A stretch of 64,000 nt of DNA from Ctenosaura bakeri. Lineage: Eukaryota; Chordata; Lepidosauria; Squamata; Iguanidae. This document shows, piece after piece, positions 23,794 through 36,363 of the stretch. The position numbers and the translations under genes were made by a program. Position 1 is the stretch's first letter, and the number at the start of each line of letters is the position of its first letter. The DNA lies in assembly GCA_948474755.1 (NCBI GenBank), contig CAOLHI010001251.1, positions 347,324 to 411,323 of the forward strand. Direction: 5' to 3'. The notes beneath the pieces were generated by a model that saw only the letters and a program-made list of their open reading frames with translations, was not told the DNA's origin and ran no database searches.

Positions 23794-25527
23794 TTGGGTT
23801 TTAAGGTGGTCCTAAGTCTGGAAGGTGCTGTCAGAAGTGGAGATATGTGCAACAATACTTGCACCTACATGGGGGAGCAGAGATAGTGGCAGATAGACAG
23901 AATCTCCTGCTGTGTTCTCTCTTTCTTTTCTGATCTGTAACTACCATGCCTATAGGTTGGCATCTGATTGATTAGTCCAAACTGGAGTAAAACCACACAA
24001 TCAGACGTTGAATGATGAACAAGTCTCACCTGCTGCTGCATAGAAAAACCTGGTGGGCAGAGTGAGGGAGTTTACCCCACACCATCCAGTCAGGTCTCTG
24101 TAATACAGGCCAGGTTGTCATGCTCATCCACAATCAAATCTTGAATAGCACTTGTTTTTCCATTCTCTAACCTGTGGCATTTTCAACCCATGGTGACAGT
24201 CACCAAGTCAATCCATGCTATTTGACCTGGGAAACAGCTGGGGGCAACAAGCACCCTGTTATGCTCCCCTCTTCCATGATATTTCAATTGTCTCTTCCAT
24301 CCATATCCCTCTCTGCCCTGTATTACTTCAATGGTTGTTCCCGGAATCTGTGAACCCTCCTCCTCTCTGGAAACCATATCTAACTACCATTCAACTTGGT
24401 ACTCATTACTTTCTAATTCCATGTAAAAATTGTCTGCTATCTCTGAGATATGGATGCTCCATTTGACCTCTACAACATATTCCATTAAACCCTCAAAGCA
24501 CACCTATCACTCAGAAGTTGAGCTGACCCTTCCTTGCTTCAGGTGCCCTGCCCAATTGCCCTTTGCTTCCCATCAGAACCAACATATATAGCTCGCGCCC
24601 AGAAATATCAAAACACAAGGGTGTTTATCAACACCACTATTTACGTACATACAAATAAAATTCCTCTGAAGTCCTTTCAATCTGCCCACTGGTCAATGCC
24701 TTTGAGATTCCTCAGTACCACAAACAAGCAAGTCAGAAGAATCAAGGAAAAGTCAACAAAACAGACTCAGAGAGTTCCCTTGCAAAACAACCTCAATGAA
24801 AAGCACTTTTGTCCTACAGAACAAATAGTAAGCCAAGACTATTAAAGGAATTTCAGCATGAGAAAAAGAGCAAGCGATCTGTCAAGAAAGAAAAGAAACA
24901 ATGAGCCAAGAAGGGGGAAGAGGTATTATAGATTATATTATAAATATAAAAATTATTTTGATAAGAGAAAACCAACAATATAAACACTGCAGTTTGACAT
25001 GGTTGATGCTCAGAATAAGAAGGATTATTCTTTCTAAATTCTATCACTGAAATTAGAAACAGGGAAGGTAAATACTGCTGGCATTTTATACTCACCACCT
25101 ACTGCATAACCACAGCATGAGTAGAACTTTAACGAAGCAGCTAGTTTATAAGTCATCACAGTGTATCAATCAATATCAAGTTTATATTATAAACATACAT
25201 TCAAAGTAGCACCATGCTTAAACCTTCCTGGCAACAGACTATGATAATTTGCCCTTGCAGTATTCTTCTCTATCCTTGACTGTTCATCCAGCACAACAAA
25301 GCCAGTGAGAAGAGATGAGTGTGTTATAAAGGACATTTTTCTGTCCTTGGTTTTTATGGTGACCTTGATAAGTAAACAACTCTGGCAAACAGCTTAACTT
25401 TTCTCATGTCAGACCACTGGGCCAGCAAGCCACTCCTTGGGCTACTTATTCTAGAGTATTACAACTCACAGATTCTCCAAGCAAATATGGCCATTGGAAG
25501 CTGTAGTCTAAAAAGGAATATTTCCAA

Positions 25528-25815
25528 ACTTTTCTGCTGCTCCAGAGACCAGGACAAGGAGCAATGGATTCAAGCTGCAGGAAAGGAGATTCCACCTGAA
25601 CCTCAGGAAGAACTTCCTGACAGTCAGGGCTGTCAGGCAGTGGAATCTGCTGCCTCGGAGTGTAGCGGAGTCTCCTTCCTTGGAGGTTTTTAAGCAGAGG
25701 CTTGATGGCCATCTGTGGAGAGTGCTTTGAGGGTGTTCCTGCATGGCAGGGGGTTGGACTGGATGGCCTCTGTGGTCTCTTCCAACTCTACATTTCTATG
25801 ATTCTATGAGTCTAT
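25528..25815 (+). pseudogene. CR1-type LINE 3' end
   Basis: Opens TTTTCTGCTGCTCCAGAGAC, contains GGAAGAACTTCCTGACAGTC and GGTTGGACTGGATGGCCTCT, and ends in TTCTATGATTCTATGAGTCT. It is 5'-truncated. Confidence 0.85.
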
Positions 25816-25885
25816 GAAACTTGGGCAAAGAGGAATGGGAAAACGCCAGAACCAGGGAAGCACATGGCTGATCAGTATTGTGAAA

Positions 25886-26034
25886 GGTCCATTCACACTA
25901 GGGGCATTTAAGAATAGTCCATCAGAGAGCTCTCCTGCCTTACCAAACTACAAACCCCAGGTTTCCATAGGAGGGAACCATGACAGTTATAGTGGAATAA
26001 TAGTACTATAATTGTGTCATGTGAATAGACCACA
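25886..26034. repeat. Old relative of the palindromic MITE family
   Basis: GGTCCATTCACACTAG on the left, CAAACTACAAACCCCAGG in the centre and GGAATAATAGTACTATAATT..GAATAGACC on the right follow the family order but are diverged and lack part of the left arm. Confidence 0.55.
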
Positions 26035-26334
26035 TAAAAAAAGGGCACCCATAGAACAAACTTTCAAGCCATTCTATTCATTTTTAAGTGAGACTACAGG
26101 CTGTTAGAAAGGGAGCAGGGAGGCAGATAGTCCTGTGGTAAAACAAGGATTTCTAGCACTCAGCTGAGAGTTTCTTGGCACACCCTGCAGGCCAATCAAT
26201 GGCTATCTCTTTTGGGGGACAAGCTGTGCCTGGGTGCCACAGTGGAACATAAGATTCGTTGTTTTACTGCCAGGAAAACAAAGGGAAGGTACTGGTCGCC
26301 TCCTCAGGCAAGCCTTGCCAAAGTGTAACTGACA

Positions 26335-26520
26335 TCACATATCTCCAGAACTTCCATCTGTTCTGATTTTCCAGAGACAGTCCTGACTTTTCTCACTTTT
26401 CCAGCTGTTTTTAAAATGTCCCAGTTTCTTTATCCTCCTCCTTTCTCCCTTTGTTCTCACCTCAACTGCTGCAACCTGAGTTCAAAGTACAGAGGTAGTT
26501 CGCATTCTATTAACTCAGCA
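26335..26520 (-). repeat. Dispersed repeat Y, copy 3 (antisense fragment)
   Basis: The reverse complement contains GGGACATTTTTAAAAACAGC and GTCAGGACTGTCTCTGGAAA, matching the end of repeat Y copies 1 and 2. Confidence 0.55.
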
Positions 26521-27977
26521 GGGTACAGGAAAGGAGGGGGCAGGATCTTGTCCTTCTGAGTAGACTCAAGCAAAAGCAAACCTCTGGAGCACCTCCTACC
26601 TTGTATGTTCTTCCTCATTAATAATGTTTTGCTATGTAGACTATGCTCTGATGTCGCTTGGCCACACATGTCCCAGCTTTCATCTGTGAAATGTTGGTGA
26701 ATATGCCATTGCAACACCTGGCTTTGCTAGGAAAGGGCCCCTCTAAGATCCTGACCCTGTTTGTTTAATTTCTTTCAGGTTAAGAGGGCATCTTGTTCTC
26801 TCCTACCCCCATTCAAAATATACTGAGAGAGTTCTGAAGCTGCTAATGGGCATAAAAAGAAGGGCAGAGGACACTGAGATGAGTCAAAAAGTAACTTTCA
26901 TGTTTTCTGCCAAAGACGATTGCATTACATTAAGTAGCCACACGCTGATGAAAGAGTTTTCAGTTAGGAGTTGCAGAAAGAATAGTCAGCAGTCTTCTCA
27001 AATTACTCCTCTTGAAATAATGTAGTTAATACACATCTTGCTCTAACCATGTCTATGGGGGCAAGGGCACTGTTTTAAGATCCAAGGGTGACAGTCAAAC
27101 ATTTTTTTTACATCAATAGGCCAGATCAGATTAGGCAATCCTGGAGTCTGAAAACCATATTTCCTTTGCCTACAACTCGCAGAACTCCAGCCAGTGTGAT
27201 CACTTGATTCTGAGAGTCATTGTCTGAGAAGTAATTTTTTCCAAGTTCTGCATTGTGTATTTGGGGTAGCAGTGCCTCTTCAGAGTCTCAGCAGAAGGTC
27301 CCCATCTAATTTCATTCATTCATTCTTTCATATTTCTTTATGAATGATATACAACAAATTAAAACAAACTGCAGTTAAAATCTTACTATGTAAAAGTTTA
27401 AAAAATAAATAATTCTATTAGAAATAGAAAGTTAAAACACTGTAAAATACATTTAAAATATAATGAAAAGATAAAAGCATGGCACACCACATTAAAAGGC
27501 CTTCTACCACATGAGTTAAGAGACAAAGACATACCTAACTAAAAAGGTCTTTGCTCAGCTGTCTAAAAAACACAGCACAGGCGGAGCAAACCATACTTCT
27601 TCCCACCCTACTATCTGAGATCTTTTCCCAGAGAGGGCAAAAACTGGACATGGAACTATCCGTATGCAAGGCATGTTTGTTTGTTTGTTTGTTTATCATT
27701 GAACTATGACCACTCCCCAAAACAGAGAAGCAGAAACTGGGGAGCACCCAATAAAGTCAGCAGAAGAAACTGGGGACACACTTCAAGGTGCCCAACAGCC
27801 TGATACATCGAAATGTCTGTGAATGTTATCTAGGAAAATCTTTTTTGCTTTGTTCCTGACCATCTGCTTATATACCTTCTGCTTATATATCTATTTGTTG
27901 TGGAGTGAGCACCTAATTCTGTTTCCCAGCTTATTTTCTGCATCAAACTGGGAATTCCTCTCAAGCAAGACACTTAC

Positions 27978-28158
27978 TGAAAGCAATTTGGTCCAAAAAC
28001 TGTGGCAAGGTTGGAAATGTTCATCTTGTTCTCTGAGTGATGCTCAGCAACTCTCCTTAGGAACTGGCAAAGGTATTTCAGCAGGCGATAGTGGGCCTCA
28101 GGCAGCTGCCTCAAGAGTTCTCTCAAAGTGTTTGCATTCAGACCATACTGTTTGGTGT
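27978..28158 (-). CDS. FAM13A: FAM13A coding exon 4 (RhoGAP domain, NLATVFGPN motif)
   Basis: A 181-bp exon, phase 1 in and phase 2 out. The acceptor is CTATAG after a pyrimidine-rich run, with a near-consensus GTAAGT donor. It encodes TKQYGLNANTLRELLRQLPE, then AHYRLLKYLCQFLRRVAEHH, then NISNLATVFGPNCF. The helix LLKYLCQFL and the motif NLATVFGPN are diagnostic of RhoGAP domains, and the Asn of NLA contacts the GTPase switch. The exon is shorter than an open frame that a gene finder would report, so it is easily missed. Its final CA joins T of exon 5 to give His (CFHV). Confidence 0.96.
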
Positions 28159-28521
28159 CTATAGAGAAGGAGGAAAAACAAGAAGAAAAAGATAGATGTT
28201 ATCCAAACAGTGAATTCATGTACTCAGGCTCACTCAATGTGGTGTTCTTCAGGTATGTTGAAGTACAACTCCAGTTGCGCTTGTCTAACACATCTGGAGC
28301 TTAGGGAAAGCCAATCTGTTCCACTTGCATGTATTTCCCATAGTCTCAGGCAGAGATCTTTGAAATCACATCCTACCTGATCCTTCAGCTGGAGGTACCA
28401 AGGAATGAACTTCTACTCTTCTGCCCAGAAGATTCAAGCTCTACACAGCAAGATTTAGCTATGTAGTTCTAATAGACTCATGTGTTTTTGGTGTCATGTG
28501 AGTGTTCCTGGTAATTACAGT

Positions 28522-28760
28522 GAACAGTGTGGAGTAGTTGTTTGATTGCTGAATGATGAATCTGGAGACCAGGATTCAAATCCCCACTCAGCCATGGAAA
28601 CCCATGGGGAGACCTTGGACAAATCATACTCTCTCAGCCTCAGAGGAAGGCAATGACAAACCTCCTCAGAACAAATCTTGCCAACAAAACCCTATGATAG
28701 GTTCACCTCAGAGTTGCCATAAGTCAGAAATGACTGGAAGGCACACCATAACAACAATAG
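28522..28760 (+). repeat. CORE-type tRNA-derived SINE, near full length, sense
   Basis: The tRNA-like head GTGTGGAGTAGTTG (box A) and GATTCAAATCCCCACTCAGC (box B) is followed by the MIR-like core GACCTTGGACAAATCATACT then CTCTCAGCCTCAGAGG, and the tail GAAGGCACACCATAACAACAA. It is a good reference copy for the antisense ones in this window. Confidence 0.85.
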
Positions 28761-28786
28761 TGAGCAGGAAGGGGAATGAATAACCA

Positions 28787-29009
28787 GGGCCCATTCATAC
28801 TACAATTATAGCACTGTTATTCTACTTTAATTGCCCTGGTTTCAAGCTATGAAATATTGGGATGTCTAGTTTGGTGAGACAGTACAGCACTCTGACTGAG
28901 AATTTTATATATCCCTCTCTAAACTGCAACTCACACAATTCCATGGGATGGCATCTTTGCAGTTAACATGGAATTATAGTATTATAACTGTGTAGTGTGT
29001 ATAGGCCAC
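28787..29009. repeat. Old relative of the palindromic MITE family
   Basis: Left GGGCCCATTCATACTACAAT, right TATAACTGTGTAGTGTGTATAGGCC. The interior TGAGAATTTTATATATCCCT corresponds to the '202-bp class' centre in decayed form. Confidence 0.6.
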
Positions 29010-29016
29010 ATGTACC

Positions 29017-29275
29017 ATAGCATCATAGAATGATAAAGTTGGAAGATTCCACAGAGGCCATTGGGTCCAACCCCCTGCCATGCAGGAATACACCAACAAA
29101 GTAGTCCCAACAGATGGCCATCCAGCCTCTGTTTAAAAACCTCCAAAGAAAGAGACTCCACCACACTCTGAGGCAGTGCATTCCACTGTCAAACTGCTCT
29201 TACCGTGTTTAGATGGAGTCTCTTTTCCTGAAGTAATTGCTCTGTGTCCTAATCTCTGGAGCAGCAGAAAACATC
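29017..29275 (-). pseudogene. CR1-type LINE 3' end
   Basis: CATCATAGAATGATAAAGTT at the left is the complement of the ATTCTATG tail. The minus strand reads VESLSLEVFKQRLDGHLLGL, the last residues of the CR1 polyprotein. Confidence 0.8.
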
Positions 29276-30789
29276 TCATCACAAGCAAAGATCCCCTTAA
29301 ACTGTCTCAACTCTTATCTACCATACTCATTTGGTCATATCAATTGACTTTGATAATATTTACACAATCATAGTCAAAACATCTCAGCCAGGTCTGTAAT
29401 GTAGAATTATTGAGGGCCTTCTTAAGGAGTACCTCCAGCCAGATGGTTCCTAGTGGGTACCAATTCAAAGGAACTATGGAGCTATTCTACCCTCCATAAT
29501 GGATTTCCCCTTTCTTAATGGATTTAGGAAGTGGGTGGAAGGAAAAAGAAGCAGCCATGGAAAAACATGGGACAATGACAAACTCCAAGAGGAAGATGAC
29601 AATGTCTGGATTCCTCATCAAATTCCATGAAGTGTTCACAGTACTTGCTCAACAAAAGCCTTGTCTGGAAAAAAGGATCTGTGGAATCAGAAGAGTTTGA
29701 AAAGGTTACTGGTATGGAAGGCAATTCCAAACCCTAGGAGTTTTTGTCCCTAACCAGTAGCCCTTTCAAGCTCAGGGAATCATTCTTCTCATAAACACCT
29801 GCATTAGGGCCAGAGTCTGGGAATCAGTATCCTCAGGCAATGACTAACACACCACAACAAGAGGCCTATCATTGGTCCCTTGAGTTTTCTGCCCTGCTCC
29901 TCCTCTTCTATACTGCCTCTGCCTATTTATTTTCTCTGTTGGAATGAAGAGAAGGAAGTCATCAATTCTCTCTTTGGACATCAGTTCACATTCGGCACAC
30001 AGGAAGTGGGCAAGCAAATGAGATAATACACTAATACGGAATTAGGTCTAAATACAAAAATATGCCCAAGCTAACCTAGCTGGAGAATCTGAGACAGTTC
30101 ATGCCAAAGGATGAGGCATTGTAAAATAAGCCTAGTCCTGAATGCCATCAGATCTTATCAAATGATGTGGCAGAAGATTACATTATGAAGATGGTCTTTT
30201 GTGGCTGGCAGCTTGCTGTCGCTTCTGCTATTACACAGTGAATAGAACTATTAACTGTAACTTTATTTTTATGGGTCTAGGCCATTATAATTTAGTAGAT
30301 AAAAATTAGAATGCCAGTACATAAAAATGACATGTCATTTATATTCATCAAAGAACAGCTGGCCCTGGAAAACGTAAGCAAATGTAAGCAAATACAATTT
30401 CCCCATCATGTAATGAGGAAGTAATAGTGCAAAAAAGCCCCTCCCCTCTCCAAAATTAAAACAAAGGCACAAAAAGCTTGAAAAGACAACAGACCATTCT
30501 ATTTTCCCCTGCTAATTTTTGTGTGTGTCTGGATCTTAATATTTTAGCAGCAGAGCATCCGTGAACTGAACATTTATAACATGGATATAATATCCTCTCT
30601 TTCAAAATAGGAGGATGCCTAGCTCTAAAACTATCTGGACAGTATTTTTTGGGCAGGCAGAGACCACCATTAATTACATCTCTCAGCTGATTTGTAGGAT
30701 AATTCCCATGCAACAGTACAGCATACTTGTTTAGCTTACCAAGTAATCACAAGTACTCTGCTCTAAACTGATAAATAATTGTATGCATA

Positions 30790-31275
30790 TGCTTCAACAC
30801 TTCACAGGTGAAAACCAGAACGTACCTGACCAAACAACATCAAACTGTGGTCAGAATGACAAAAGTTATTGCTGAGGAAGAACATACAAGAGGCTGCAGC
30901 AGATTTGCTTTTGCCTGAGTCTACAAGGAAGAGCGAGATTCTCCCTCCTCCACTCCTCTCCCTTCTCCTGAGTTAACTGACTGCAAACAACTTTTGCACT
31001 TTCAACAGGCCATTTCCATGCTAGACTGTTATAGTGCTATTATTCCACTTTCAACATCCTATGGAATCCTGGGGTTTGCAAACCCCAGGATTCCTTAGGA
31101 TGTTGAAAGTGGAATAATAGCACTATAACAGTCTGGTGTGGAATAGAGGTCAGTTTGCACCAATGGCAGCAAGCTGCAGACAAAGACAGAAAGCGTGAGG
31201 AGGAGAGAAAAATTGGGACATTTTTAAAGCAGTTGAAAAAGAGGAATGCACAGAGGAATAACTGGGACTGTTGGA
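30790..31275 (+). repeat. Dispersed repeat Y, copy 2, split by a MITE
   Basis: The parts 30790-31008 and 31151-31275 align in order to 20235-20618. A palindromic MITE fills the gap, so copy 1 serves as the empty-site control. Confidence 0.75.
31009..31150. mobile_element. Palindromic MITE nested in repeat Y
   Basis: A 142-bp near-perfect palindrome. The arms contain GTTATAGTGCTATTATTCCA and its inverse, meeting at GGTTTGCAAACC with no unique centre. CAG precedes it (31006-31008) and follows it (31151-31153). It is the most compact form of the family here. Confidence 0.85.
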
Positions 31276-31369
31276 GGGTATGCATATGTATTAATTCTTA
31301 GCCCCATGCCTAAGATTAAGGTCTAGGATGTGGGCACAGACACCATCAACCAAGGCTTTTCACAGGAAC

Positions 31370-31525
31370 GTGAGAAGCTGCCTTACAGAAACTCAAGCAA
31401 TTACTCCATCAAGTATGGTCTTTTTGAGTGGCAGCAACTCTTTAGGTTCTCAGGTGACTGCAACCTGAAGATGCCATAGATCAAACCTCAGACCTTCTGC
31501 ATGCAAAGCGCAAAGGTCCAGCAAA
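31370..31525 (-). repeat. tRNA-derived SINE ('GCATGCAGAAGGT' type), antisense
   Basis: GAACGTGAGAAGCTGCCTTA at the left and CTCAGACCTTCTGCATGCAA at the right are the reverse of the common squamate SINE with a tRNA head and a 'CAGTATAAGGCAGCTTC' tail. Confidence 0.65.
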
Positions 31526-31644
31526 GGTCTCCTTCCTCCCTTTCTGCACAAAACCTCTCCATCACAGTGTGATGGGCAGGAGGAACCTCTAGAGGGGTGA
31601 GTCGATGGAAAAGTGGAGAAGATGGAAAGATGAAAAAAGAGCAT

Positions 31645-31835
31645 TATGTAGTAAGGCATTTATTTTGTATGCCAAGATTCCCAGGTTCAGTTCTTGGTAT
31701 CTCCAGCTAAAAGGATCAAAGAAGAGCTAATCTGCCCAAGCTCTCAGAAAGCTGTTGCCAGTCTAAGTAGAGGCTGCTTAGTTAGATGGCTCAAAAATCT
31801 GACTCAGCATAAAGCAGTTTCAGATGTTCATAGGA
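31645..31835 (+). repeat. tRNA-derived SINE ('GCATGCAGAAGGT' type), sense
   Basis: CCCAGGTTCAGTTCTTGGTA (box B region), GTTGCCAGTCTAAGTAGAGG and GACTCAGCATAAAGCAGTTT follow the SINE order. With the preceding copy it forms an inverted SINE pair about 120 bp apart. Confidence 0.65.
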
Positions 31836-33187
31836 CCATATGCCGATGATCCCTTACTTATTAAGTAACAAGAGGTTTGGAAACACATCACAGCTTTATG
31901 TGCTGTGCCTCTTACGTGGTTCCCCTGCTCCATTTCTGTTTTCTTTAATGGTTGTTTGCTGTGACATCTGACTCATCATATTGTGGTTAGCACCTTGATT
32001 CCCTATGTGGCTATGAACCCATTTTCAAAGCACAAGTTCACACTGTGGCTTGGGGGTGAGAAGCTAACTGTAGTTTGCCAAATCCAATGTGAAAAAAAAA
32101 TATAGGTAGAAAACAAACAGAAACCAGAGAAGGAAAACTGTCCAAAAGAGGGGAAGGGGGTCTGTGAGCTCTTGAGTTCTTAAGATTCTAGTACATGGTT
32201 GGAAAGGCTGAACTGGTAACATCTGAACTGGGGTTTGGGTGAGTATTGCTTATATTATTACTCAGAACTTTCAGAATATCTAACATTTAAAGAAGAAAGG
32301 AGGCCAGGCCTTTCTGAAATTTCTCTGATCCCAAATGACAAAAGATTTTGATAACAGCTGCCTTAACTACTATATATTTCTATCTTGAAGGAGATTAAAA
32401 TCTGGCTTTTCAAAGGATAGAATGTGCCTTTCTTAAAATGGAAAAATACCAAATGAGCTCAAGTGTCAGCAGGAGATGGAAGCAATTAGTTCTCCAATAT
32501 GTTTCCTTAGCCTTGTTTAAAAAGTATGCTTCCCTTATGAAACAGATTGGATCTTACCATTTATTTTACCATTTACCATTACAAACTCTTTGTAATAACT
32601 ATGACTGATAATGCTCATCAGTGGAGAGATAATGCTGTATCCTGGCTAACAGCATAATCCAGGACAATCTCAGTCCGAATTTCACTACGGTTGCATGCTC
32701 ACTATGTATCCATGGGTTAGTCATAGGTGTACCTAGGCATCTACCAAAAAAAAAAAAAAAAAGTCAAGGCAAGCAAACTACGGAGTTCAAGCTCTCAACT
32801 GTTCTGGTGGCTTGTCAGGTGAGCAGTAGACATCTTATGGACTTATGAACACACAAAGTGGCATTAAAGTAAATTAGGTCATTGATCCATCTAGGTCAAT
32901 GTTATCGACATAGTGTCATAAGAGACAGACCCTTCTGCTCAAGATCCCTTTAATTTAATATGGCTTTCCCAAACTGGAAAGCCCACAGATGTGTTGGACT
33001 GCAACTCCCCTAGTGGCCTAGATCTTACTGTTAGTTTTGGCTGGCGTAGACTCAAGGAATTAATTGGATTTATTTATGTTTACCTAATAATAGATTCAAT
33101 GTGTCTGCTCCAGCTGGCACTCACTAACAAGATGCAGATCAATATTCCCAGTCAGCATGGCTTGGGAGGTTGGAAACTGTAGTCCAA

Positions 33188-34065
33188 TGTTACCCTGTTT
33201 ACTGGGGGTCCCGTGAGGGACGTCTAAATGCGCTCTCTATTAAACAAGTTGGGGAAATTAGTTAAAGAGCACAAGCTAGCAATGTGAGAGGCAGGGCAAC
33301 GCAGCAGAATCTTTTACCCAATGTCTACAGGGTCAGGCCAAGCCAAGAAGCAAACTGGAGTTTAAGAATAATTGTGATCTTTATTAAAAATACAGACAAA
33401 CAGTGTATGCAACACACTCACACAGATAACTATGGAAAAATAAAGGTTGGAGTGGGACAGAGGGAATTTTAAGAGGGATTGTTGATTTGGGTGATACTAC
33501 ACCTGTCATGAAACCCAGATAGATCACTGCGAAGGTTCAAAGGCGCGTAGTCTCAGTACGTGGGACTGAGGGGAAGGCTCACCCAGCAAAGCGGCAGCAG
33601 GCCTTGGAGCGATCCGAGCGACCTGAGGAAGGTCTCGGAATCAGGGGTTTGTATAGGGAGAATGTAGCCGTAGGCCAGTCCGTACTTAGGGAAAAACAAT
33701 GAGTTTAGGGCTGGAGACAAAGCCTCCGAAAGGTCAGAATTTAGCATGATTGAATTAGGTCCGAATTGTCAATAGAGCAGCCAGTATGCAGATGCGCAGT
33801 GCTTGACAGTTGAGTGTTCAGCTTGCCAAGTTGCCTGCTCGGGGCAGGGAGTTCTTTGTGAGCAGCGTGCATACATAATAGCATGTTTGCCAGTAGGTCT
33901 CCTAAAGCATCGGGACAGCTATATTTGGCCAGCCTGTATTGTTTAGAATATTGCAGCCATTATTGGCCGTGCCTGATTTGCGAGCTTGTCTGGTGGCCTT
34001 GCAGACATGTGGAGAGAGGTGGTGGAAGAGAGCCAAATTATTGATATCAGAAGCAATATCTGACA
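33188..34065 (-). repeat. Solo-LTR-like element (endogenous retrovirus type), antisense
   Basis: An 878-bp unit that, on the minus strand, begins TGTCAGATATTG and ends GGTAACA, the TG...CA form of retroviral LTRs. It has an AATAAA signal in TTTTTAATAAAGATC, about 200 bp before the end. The right part is homologous to 1-398. No internal viral genes adjoin it, so it is probably a recombined solo LTR. The flanks TCCAA and TCCCT agree at only three of five bases, so the target duplication is decayed or a boundary is slightly off. It lies antisense-aligned with FAM13A sense, so its polyadenylation signal points the same way as FAM13A transcription. Confidence 0.75.
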
Positions 34066-35789
34066 TCCCTTAGGTCAAGGCTAGGCAACGGCAATAACAC
34101 CAACACACCTTTGAGGGTGCCCAGGTCAAGAAAGCTGGCTTAACAAACCAAAATACCATCATCTGAATGTGGACAACAGCCTTGCTGAAATGCTGCTCAA
34201 TTTTAGGTGAACATGCACCTGTTAAAGTCTCACCATTTTATCACTGATACTTAACAAGCTTTCAGTAAAGGAGAATTGAGGATTTCTAACTGTTAGTGAA
34301 TAACAGAGCTAAAAAAGAAAAAAAAACACCCTCCTGATCAGCTAGTGAATTGAAAAGTACACTTGAGTGTTCCAGGCCACTTTTTCTCACTGGCTTTGCT
34401 GGCTAAGATTGCTGGGAGCTGCAACTCAACAATATCTGGAACCGAGGCGATATTTTAAATTTTACAAAATTACAAGTACAGCCTATGCAAGAGTCCCCCT
34501 GTACCTTGGCCAAAGTAGAATGCGCACTAATTTATACAACCCCACGGTGACAAAACCATATGCACATCTTTCTTCTTCAGATGTTATGACAAACGCACAG
34601 CAAAGAGGATTTGGCCCAGTATTAGCATAATGTCCACAGCTGTTATACACCTTTAAAATCCCCAGTTTCACAGTGCAACAGAGTTACTATCTGGCCCTTT
34701 AACTCACTTCTCGAAATCATTTGTTTTATCTTTAAACAGTCCAGGAACGCAGGTCCCTTATTGTTATTACCTCTTTGCTGGACATTATTTCCAAAACAGT
34801 GCTTTATGTGTTTTGCTGAGTGATACATAACTGGCACCTTCATGGTCACAAACAAGTAGACAATTCTTAAGTCTTTACAGCCAACCTTGATTTTATCAAA
34901 AACACAAGTCTGAGAACAAGGGATAAGTAGCCTTGAAAACAGAAAGAAAGAAACTCACCACAAAAGAGCAGATTGGCAGAATGTTTTTACTGTTAACCGC
35001 TGTGATACTAGCAACTAGCAAGCACTCACCATTTTCAAAATTAAAATATAATACTTGCATTTGTATCTTAAACCCACAGAAGAAGGCAGGAGAGGGAGGG
35101 AAGGAAGGAAGGAAGATTAGATAGACAGACAGACAGACTCTGAGGAGTGATATGTGGTTGACACTGAGGTGATAATTATGTCTGGACTCTACCGTCTTCA
35201 ATTACACAGCTGAATGCTCCTCCATTCAAAATAATTTTATGAAGACCGAAAACTTGCATAGCTACAAGAAAGCCAGATAAACCTTCTGCTTACTATTTAG
35301 TCTTCTGTGTAGAGGTATTTTATTTTTACAGACAGGAACATGTGAATCCTCCTATATACACTGAAATGGTACAACCCAGGATATAATAGAATGAAGCAAC
35401 AGAGTCTCCATAAGTTGGAGACAACTGAAAGCACGCAAAGAAGAACTACTGAGTCAAAGTAAAACAAGCTACTCATGAACATAATTTCTTTTACTGTATT
35501 TTTGTTGTTGTGACCCACAACCATCCTGTAGGCCCTTCTTCCACGAGGTAACAATTTCTGGCAAAGATATACCTAAGCAAGACAATTCACTTAACTTTTT
35601 GTACCTAATGACTTTTGAAAGTAATTTGGAAGTGATTAGCGTTCAAATAATTATCACACTTTTCCAAAGATAACATGCTATCCTATGGACATTCTCTCTT
35701 TTTGCATTTCTACCTAAAAGCAGTGAAACATTCTGCCATAGCACTGCTCAATGCATTTACCAAAAAAGGCTGAATCTGATGACCTCCAT

Positions 35790-36078
35790 GCATTATGTAG
35801 ATTGCATATGTCCCTGCTTATTCTCCTCCCCATACTTGGAAGGACTGACCCTGGATCCTTCTGAGTGCAAGGCAAGCACTCTGTCACTGAGCTGTGATCC
35901 TCCCCTGACCATTAGGAATCCAAGACACTGGCTTATACTCAGTCGGAACATTTTGATCAGTATTGTTCATACTGACTGGTAGTAGCTCTCTCTGGTTTCA
36001 TAATGGAATTTCTCCCAGCACTAGTTGGTGACACAAGGGAACTGAATCTTCTACGTGCAACACATGTGCTGTGCCCTT
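35790..36078 (-). repeat. Two tRNA-derived SINE fragments, antisense
   Basis: GGATCCTTCTGAGTGCAAGG then CTCTGTCACTGAGCTGTGAT (35840-35905), and GGCTTATACTCAGTCGGAAC then GACTGGTAGTAGCTCTCTCT (35928-36010), are pieces of the same SINE type as at 31370. Confidence 0.55.
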
Positions 36079-36308
36079 ATGCCTTTTTTTTTGGTCATTT
36101 TGCAATTAGAGAAGCAAAGCAACCAAATTCAATAAAATAAATTTCCATGCATTTATTTATTTACCAAGACTAACCCATTTAGCTGCCTGAACCAAAGGGT
36201 AAGATCCAATATTCTCACCAGTCATGTCTACCTATACATAGAAGCCAATCTGACTGGCAATCGCATGAGGCATACAGGACAGTGTAGTTTATTGAACTTT
36301 GGGGGAAT

Positions 36309-36363
36309 GGCAAGATTGTTTAATGAACCTGGGGGCAAGATTGTTTAATGAACCTGGGGGGAT
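36309..36363 (+). repeat. Two-copy short tandem duplication
   Basis: GGCAAGATTGTTTAATGAAC followed by CTGGG occurs twice, about 28 bp apart. Confidence 0.85.

Larger units (their letters stand above)
13275..27977 (-). other. FAM13A intron 4, repeat content
   Basis: This is the largest intron (14.7 kb). No further exon was recognised. It holds the GC-rich mobile element at 14005, repeat X copy 2, a full SINE, the 456-bp MITE relative at 20635, repeats Y and Z, a CR1 end and a TTTG microsatellite (about 27674-27694). Stretches 17510-19330, 21090-23370, 23800-25440 and 26720-27660 look unique or too decayed to classify. Confidence 0.7.

Noticed and set aside
28522..28575. tRNA gene (A- and B-box-like sequence)
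   Set aside because: The head is followed by a MIR-like core and a CAA tail, so it is a SINE. It has no complete cloverleaf.
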